NCBI GenBank assembly: GCA_032717465.1
Contig: CM064732.1
Span: 23,301,924-23,365,923 of the forward strand
Length of the DNA stretch: 64,000 bases
Reading direction: 5' to 3'
DNA from: Coenobita brevimanus
Taxonomy: Eukaryota > Arthropoda > Malacostraca > Decapoda > Coenobitidae
Below, piece after piece: positions 57,735 through 64,000 of this stretch. The translations under genes and the position numbers were made by a program. Each line of letters opens with the position of its first letter. Position 1 is the stretch's first letter. The notes beneath the pieces are model-generated. The model ran no database searches and was not told the DNA's origin. It saw only the letters and a program-made list of their open reading frames with translations.

Positions 57735-58740
57735 AAAAAAAACTCGAAGCAGTTTTATCTGATTTTAACTATATTTGGTGGATGGATTCAGGCTTTGTCA
57801 TTAATTATACATTGTGTTTGTAAGATCAAAAAATGAAGGGAAATGGTCACAGCTCTAGATCTAAATTTTACCCAGCAAAATCAGCTTACACAACTGTCTC
57901 ATACTGAACAAACTTGGAGAAAGAGTTGAGGGTCTGGCAAGAATAAATTAATTGAATTTCGAGAACAAGCAGTTAACCGTCAAGGTCACAGAGCAAGGTC
58001 AACGTCCGACAGTGTGTGTGTTGTTAACTCAATAAATGGAAGAGTTTTGTTCTAAATGTAACCAAACATGGTAGGGGTTAAGGGTAATCAAAGAAGTAAA
58101 GTTAATATTCTTGAGAAAAATAATGCAGGTCATAGGTGAAGGTCACAGGACAAGGTCAGCTTAAGATTGTTATCCGATTTAGATCAAAAGTTTTGGAAGG
58201 GTTGCGGTTAAGCAAGAACAAAAGGAGTCAATTTTGAGAACAATCAGTCGAAGGTCAAGCTTAAAGCGAAAGGTCAAAGGCCAAGATCTCAGGGCAACAT
58301 CAACCTAATTTTTATCTGGTTTGAAGCAACGTCATATTTCGACCCGCGTGTCTGCGTGAACAAAGTAACTAAAATAAATTTTATCTGATTTAGATCACAC
58401 TTGGTGGATGTGTTGGGATTCACTCGAGAGGGTGAACTATTTTTTTAATAGGCCAAAAATCAATGACGAATGAAAGACCAACTTCAAAATTTTTATTTTA
58501 TTTAGATTAAACTTTGCAGAGTTTACGTTAAAACAAGAGAAAACAGATTTGATTTTGAGAGCAATCAGTCAAAGATCGAGGTCAAAGGTCAGGGTAACTG
58601 AGCAAAGTCAGCTCAAAAGTGATTTGATATTTGCTTCAAAATTGCTGGAAGGGTCAAGGATTAGGCAAGAGTATAGTTATACGATTTTGAGAGTAATTTG
58701 TCGAAGGTCAATGTCACAAGTCGAAGTTAAATATTAGTCC
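57735..58740. repeat. AGGTCA-rich degenerate tandem array, opposite orientation
   Basis: Recurring words are TTTATCTGATTTAGATCA, ATTTTGAGAACAATCAGTC, AAGGTCAA, GGCAAGA/AGCAAGAACA and CTTGGTGGATG, spaced by very roughly 150-200 bp. AAGGTCA is on the plus strand here, whereas TGACCTT dominates the plus strand at 47-48 kb. A perfect AGGTCAAAGGTCA lies at 58,579-58,591. Confidence 0.75.
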
Positions 58741-58839
58741 CTTAGATCAGTTTGTGAGTGCTGGTGTTGAACTCTCTGAATACTCTCTTGTTGTCTTTTG
58801 TTTAAAAGCTTCTGGATCCTTAGGCCAGTGTCCCATATT

Positions 58840-59325
58840 CAAGTTCATCTTCGAAAACGGCCCCGATCACCACGATCTTACCCTCGAGGTATGATCTAGG
58901 TGTAATGCCAAGATCATACCTCAAACGGTAGGCCTAAACGCCCATTTCACGACACAGTCACGTTAGTGCTAAGACACACAAAAGACATTGCTACAACCTC
59001 CCACGACACACTACGGAAGCGTCACGTTATCCTGACGACACACTGCGATCATCCCTCAGTTAAAAAATAACGGCCACTTTGACTCCACGTCACGCCAAGG
59101 CACCGCCACGTAGCGTGTCGTAAGTTGTCGTACCATGTCTTAGGTATAATTTTGCCTGTCGTAGGTATAACTTCGTGTGTCGTAGGGGTCTTCGGGATCC
59201 AATCTCCAAGTTATTGCTAAGACACGTCAAATCACACCTAATATCTACCCTTGATCAATGGGAATCGAACTTGCAGTATTAGGATTACGAGCTCAGTATT
59301 ATAAGCATTCTGCTTTGCCCCCCAT
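58840..59325 (-). mobile_element. tRNA-like SINE on the minus strand
   Basis: The minus-strand head at 59,323-59,250 reads GGGGGGCAAAGCAGAATGC, then GAGCTCGTAATCC (anticodon-arm-like, CGT position) and AAGTTCGATTCCC. The B box GTTCGATTCC lies at 59,261-59,270. The acceptor arm does not close well, so it is tRNA-derived rather than a gene. The body downstream has many ACGACAC words and a perfect 12-bp-arm hairpin (58,886-58,897 with 58,911-58,922). Confidence 0.6.
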
Positions 59326-59329
59326 TGGA

Positions 59330-60010
59330 TCATCATTCAATAGGCAGGAAACTTCATGAATCAGTGCTTTAAACTCTTTTCGTCGTATTCTACCTACCAA
59401 CAAAAACTTGCGTTTGGCTTAATCAATGGGACTTTATGGCAAAGAAGGGGTAGAATAACGAGACGTGCATAGATCGACTAGAGAGGAACCTTCATTTATT
59501 TAGCGGTACTAGTAAAGTTTTAGTTATTATAGAATCTACTCATAAAACAAATGCATACATACATCCGGAGAGAGAGAGAGAGAGAGAGATTAATTAAGGC
59601 TGAATGTACTTAAGACTAAAAGACAAAATAGTAATGAAATTCATTCGTCTTTAGCTCTGAGCTCAAATTCAGTACCTGTCCTGTTCAGCTGTTAATTTTC
59701 TCTTCTCCTCCACAAATATGTGAGACTATATTTTCCCTCCTACATTACCCAGTTGACTCTGATGATATAATATAATGGCTTATTCTCATTGTATCAAAAG
59801 GGTTCTATTCAGATGTTATAATGGAGTTTTATGATTGGAAGAACAGTGGCAGCTTTCAATATCTCGGTGAATACGGAAGGTGATTCCTTAGCTAAATACA
59901 ATGGATTGAAGATACCCTATCAAAAATAAAACCGCCAGAAGACATTTTGACTGACGGGATAAGGCCAAAGTGAGGAGGTCAAATTCCAAATCACTCTAGT
60001 TTATAATATT
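59330..60010. other. Unclassified stretch
   Basis: (GA)n at 59,569-59,589; otherwise no gene or recognised repeat. Confidence 0.4.
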
Positions 60011-60014
60011 ATTT

Positions 60015-60821
60015 TACATCATTTTTCAATAGCCTCCATTATTTTCCTCCATCCCTTATTTTTCCCAACCTTTTCAAATCCTTCGTGTTCCTTTTTTTCT
60101 TTTCTATCCCTCCACCTACTACCTCTTCTTCTATCCCTCGCTATATTTTCACTTTATTCTTCCCTCCCTATTTGTTTTCATCATGAGTGTCTTCCACTCC
60201 CAATTACCCTCAACTCTACTGAATCCATGCTGCTTCTCTCGTCCTGTTCTTCTTCCCTCTCCAATCATATCTTGATCTCTGTTTTCCCATAGTTCCCAGT
60301 TTCCTCTTTATCTATCCCAACACTAGCAACTTACAGTGCGATGATGTTTATTTTTTTTAAGGTACCTTCAGACAGTTCTGTTTAACTTAGAGAAGACTTT
60401 CCATACTGGGGGGAGGTTAGGTAGCGTCTCCTTCACAAGTACAGGTCCTGCATGAGAAGAGGAAAACCTTCTGGAGGTAAAAAGAAAAAAGAATGTCATC
60501 GGACTGAAGGGGTTAAAATAATCCTCTCTCATGGCCACTACCACTCCTTGAAAAAACAAATAAATTAAAAAATAAAAAGATAAAGAAAGAGATTGTAATT
60601 GTTTCTCACTTGTCTTACACATCTTTTAACTTCCTGAAATGTTCTTGATTACCCATCTCCTCCTCCGCTGCTCATAGCTTATTTTCTCAACCTTTTCCAT
60701 CCCACTCTTTCTCTTCAACTGCCAACTCACTCTTTCTCTCCACACGTTCTCTCTTCCTGTTCCTTTTCTGTCTATTTGATCTTACAAGCTTCTTCCCTTC
60801 TCTCGCTTTCTGTCCACTAAC

Positions 60822-60896
<75 letters not shown>

Positions 60897-62117
60897 TTAC
60901 CGTTCCATTTTTCTTCACTCCTTGTCTATTCCTACCTCTTCATCCCTTCTCTGTCCATTTTATCACCTCTCCCTCTATCCTCTTCCAGACGTCCTTACCT
61001 CTCCTGCTATCCTGACTTAATTCCTCCCCTTTTTCCTGAATCTCTTTCCTCCTCTCGCTCTACTCCTCTCCATCATCGCAAATTCTCTCTATCCTGTTCC
61101 TTTTGTTACATACTGTATTTGTATTCAGCTTATAGAATTAGATATCAAAGACATAATTCCATCTGTTACAAGCATTCTCGAAAAGACACTTAGGTCTGTA
61201 GTTTTCTTTTGTGCTCTTCTGAACTCCTTTCTTTTACTTTCCTGTTCTTTCCTACTTTTTTCCTCGCTTGGTCTCTGTCCTGCCTCTCCCTTAACTTCTC
61301 TTCACCTCCTGTCCTTCCCTACTCTATTATCTTCACCTCTTCTTCCCTTTACCTCTACTTCTCTCCATCTTTGTAGATCTCTTCTACCAGTGATCTCTCT
61401 GATTCTGTTGTCTTGTTTCCTTTTCCTCTACTCCCTTGATTTCTTCATCTCGCTCTACTTATTTCCTTTTCTCGATTTCTCTCTATCCGTCTTCTTTCCT
61501 TCCCTATCCTTTCCTTCTTCTGTCCTCCATTGATTTATTCCTTCACATCCTCCCATTTCTCCCCATCATTCTCCTCACTTTTTATCTAGAGCTTTTCCCA
61601 TTTTCCCCTTCCCATTTCCCTTCCTTCACCCCAGCGCTAACCGCCTATCCCTCTCGGAAGGCCTATGGAAAGGCAGGTTAATTTTTCCCGTTCTCTTCCC
61701 CATCTGAAATTCTATCAGTTCTCTCAACCTCTCCCCTAGACTCGATAATCTCTCTCAAACTCTCTCTCCTTCATTTCTCCTTTCTCTTCACCACTCTCTC
61801 TCCTTCATTTCTCCTTTCTCTTCACCACTCTCTCCTCTCCTCTCTCCCTCTTTAACTGCATCTAATGCGTTCAGAACAAGTTATCTGTCCTTTTGTGCAT
61901 GTATCTTGTACTTCCCTTTATCTTTTCTCCATCCTTCCATTCTCTCCACTCTCTACCTCTCCCTCCACCTCCCAACCCAAGGTTTATGTGCACTTATACC
62001 TCCATCTTCCTTTTGTGCCTACCTCCGTAGCAAGGGAAGACCGAGCATCAGTCACTTCTCTCTGCTCCACATCTCTCTCCCCTTCTTTCTACCCCACATT
62101 TCTCCCTTTCTTTCCAG

Positions 62118-62159
<42 letters not shown>

Positions 62160-62300
62160 GTTAAGAATCCAAGAATCCGCCTGATATTTCATCTTTGTTT
62201 TTAGTCCTTCTACCCCTCTCTCCACCCCTTTCATCTTCCTTTCCCTCTCTCCTGTCTTCGCGTCTCCCTTTCTCTCCTCTTCCCTGCGGCCTTCCTCCGC
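60015..62300. repeat. Pyrimidine-rich domain 3
   Basis: About 2.2 kb with strong C/T dominance on the plus strand, (CT)n at 60,823-60,891 and 62,119-62,157. It is broken at about 60,350-60,640 by a mixed-composition segment whose right end reads, inward, TTAACCCCTTCAGTCCGATG (TTAA at about 60,513), a candidate TTAA-type element end. Confidence 0.75.
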
Positions 62301-62439
62301 TGCAGCTAATGTCGAAGAAGATGCAGACCGAGCATCATTCCCGGCAAACTATGGGGGCGTAATTGTGCGTCCTTCAAGCCGGCTGCATAATTCCTGAGGT
62401 AACTAATGTCTTGTGGAACCCGGAGGCATTTCCCTCCCT

Positions 62440-62657
62440 GGAGAGAGAGAGAGAGAGAGAGAGGGAGGGGGAACAGGAGTATTGGTGAAAGAAACAGAGG
62501 AATGACGTACAGACATGTTGACAGAACAAGAGGGAGAGGGAAAGAAGTGACAGGGAGAACTTTTACGATGGAGGGACAAAGAAAACACCAGTGTTGGGAA
62601 GACTGATAGAAAGATAGATAGATAAACAGATAGATAGGTAGACAGATAAGCAAAGAC

Positions 62658-62702
<45 letters not shown>

Positions 62703-62884
62703 AGGAGGAGGGAAGTGTCTTGAGGCAGCTGGAGGCATTTCTGTTTCCGGAGGGAGCTCCAGGGATGGAAGGAAGGAAGGAAGAGGGGAGAATTGATGTA
62801 ACAGAGAGAGAGAGAGAAAGAGAGAGAGAAACATTAATGATGAGTATGTGCTAGAGAGAGAGAGAAACATTTATGATGAGTATG

Positions 62885-62921
<37 letters not shown>

Positions 62922-62925
62922 AACC
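62440..62925. repeat. Cluster of (GA)n tracts
   Basis: GA repeats at about 62,440-62,462, 62,659-62,698, 62,802-62,830 and 62,888-62,920. The motif AGAGAGAGAAACATT-ATGATG occurs twice (62,822 and 62,862), a short tandem duplication. Confidence 0.9.
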
Positions 62926-63630
62926 TGCCGCGTGCCGACAGACTTTGGACCCTCATGGAGCCGTGGTGCCGGCTAATTTTCGATTTTTTTTGTGGGGGGG
63001 GGGGGGTAAATAGGTTAGAAATGATAAGAAAACATGGAGAACAACCATAAAAGTACTCACAAAAGCCATTTAGGTCGATTTTGAGTTCGATTCTCCCTAA
63101 GCAGAAAACTTCAGAGTAATGCCCGTAGACTCCATCGCCCGCCGCAGCCACAGAGCGAGAGGAGGCAGAAGCTCTGCATTTCTTCATTGGTAACTATGCT
63201 ATTCGAGCCAAGGACACTCATGTTGGGTATATAGATGATATAGGAAGTGTCCTCAAGCACAGTTATGTACGTTGGCGCATTATGACAAGCGAGTGAGTTG
63301 GATTGCCCATGTAATGTTCGTAATCGTTCTTATTCTGCGTTTCTGAGGCAGAAAGTCAGTCCCCACACGTATTATACTGTGCATTATGTTTGTTTCTCCA
63401 CATAAATTATAATTCTTTTCATAGTCTATGCACTCTTACTGTGTTTTTTCACACACTCAACACGCTACCATTCTCTTTTCTCCCACGCAAGATATTCACG
63501 CCGTGTCATTTCACTTAGTATAATTTCTCGCGCACACACACATACCTACGTAACTTATTTTACTTTACTTATTACTATAATATCACTAACACTAGTTTCT
63601 TATCATATTACACTTATGAGATAATTATCA
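62926..63630. other. Unclassified stretch, partly 3' flank of a piggyBac element
   Basis: No gene. The ~300 bp left of 63,631 should contain the 3' end of the piggyBac element on the minus strand, but no TTAA with a convincing terminus is visible between 62,990 and 63,640. Confidence 0.4.
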
Positions 63631-64000
63631 TTATATATTATATACAGTTATATGCGTTCCACTTGCGTCTTTCATCGCACACACCACGTAGTTCAGAAGT
63701 GGAGTAGGATGTGGTATTCTTTGAAGCAGAGTGAGGTACAGCCCCACATCACACTCCACACATTGGTAATGCATGTCCTTTCGCTGTTTTCTGGGCCGTA
63801 CTATGCTGTGTAGGCACACATGACACCTGGGTTGGGGATTCCTCTTCCAAACTTGTTCCATCTCTACCTCTGGGAAATGACGTTCAGTGAGACGAAGGGG
63901 ATTTTCCCCACCAGTTGAATGTTTTCTAGGGGCATGATCATGGCCATGGGTGCCAGTCAGCTCCCTGCACAGCTACCTTATGAACCTGTGGTGTGGGCAT
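63631..64000 (-). pseudogene. piggyBac transposase C-terminus, partial at right edge
   Basis: The minus strand reads HDHAPRKHSTGGENPLRL, TERHFPEVEMEQVWKRN, then PQPRCHVCLHSIVRPRKQRK and YQCVECDVGLYL before the stop at 63,631. RL.(G/E)RHFPE followed by C..C......R....Y.C..CDVGL is the C-terminal Cys-rich finger of piggyBac transposases. The last expected Cys/His pair (CF..YH) is degraded. A stop near 63,975 in the same frame suggests this copy is also decayed. The rest lies beyond the right edge. Confidence 0.85.

Noticed and set aside
59250..59325. Functional tRNA gene on the minus strand
   Set aside because: The B box is good but the acceptor stem does not pair convincingly and a SINE-like body follows without a terminator at the expected place.

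Overview
This window is eukaryotic repeat DNA. I find no credible host protein-coding gene, no rRNA and no convincing functional tRNA gene. Very dense dinucleotide microsatellites, several LINE families, a BEL/Pao LTR retrotransposon, many TTAA-flanked piggyBac-type elements and tRNA-derived SINEs point to an invertebrate, most likely an arthropod and plausibly a decapod crustacean. The species is an inference from repeat content only. Nearly every long open reading frame is either a broken mobile-element gene or a by-product of a tandem repeat.

Left part (1-17 kb): a decayed piggyBac transposase on the minus strand runs off the left edge and carries nine 30-bp minisatellite units inside its coding region. 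It is followed by LINE 3' fragments, a 322-bp tandem duplication, a pair of ~450-bp direct repeats, and a LINE reverse transcriptase relic split by a pogo/Tigger-like MITE. Next come an internally deleted piggyBac element that keeps only its C-terminal zinc finger, a TTAA-flanked MITE, and LINE endonuclease and ORF1 (SGNH esterase) relics.

Middle part (17-40 kb): one Jockey/CR1-like LINE family is present as a near-complete copy (18.0-21.0 kb, +), a 5'-truncated copy (26.8-28.8 kb, -) inserted into a 24-bp minisatellite, and a degenerate copy (30.7-34.1 kb, +). Another degenerate copy lies at 50.8-53.6 kb and a scrap at 2.8-3.2 kb. A tRNA-derived SINE occurs four times (17.3, 21.0, 23.2 and 56.1 kb), mostly beside (TA)n. 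An unrelated RTE-type LINE lies at 21.6-22.8 kb.

BEL/Pao element (40,630-47,343): two ~760-780 bp LTRs start with TGTG and end with CTGACA. They enclose, in order, a primer-binding-site-like sequence, an SGNH/GDSL-hydrolase-like ORF upstream of gag, gag with a DUF1759-like region, a Cys/His zinc-finger region, an aspartic-protease remnant, the start of RT, and the end of integrase with a DUF5641-like tail. Most of RT, RNase H and the integrase core are missing, and a piggyBac-type terminus sits at the scar. The SGNH ORF is split by a pogo-like element that itself contains a hAT-like MITE. The SGNH cargo is the most interesting feature of the window.

Right part (47-64 kb): arrays of ~144-bp and related repeats rich in AGGTCA, the nuclear-receptor half-site, lie on both sides of a piggyBac MITE and again in the opposite orientation at 58 kb. 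Long pyrimidine-rich domains, a tRNA-like SINE on the minus strand, and the C-terminal zinc-finger exon of a second piggyBac transposase at the right edge complete the window.
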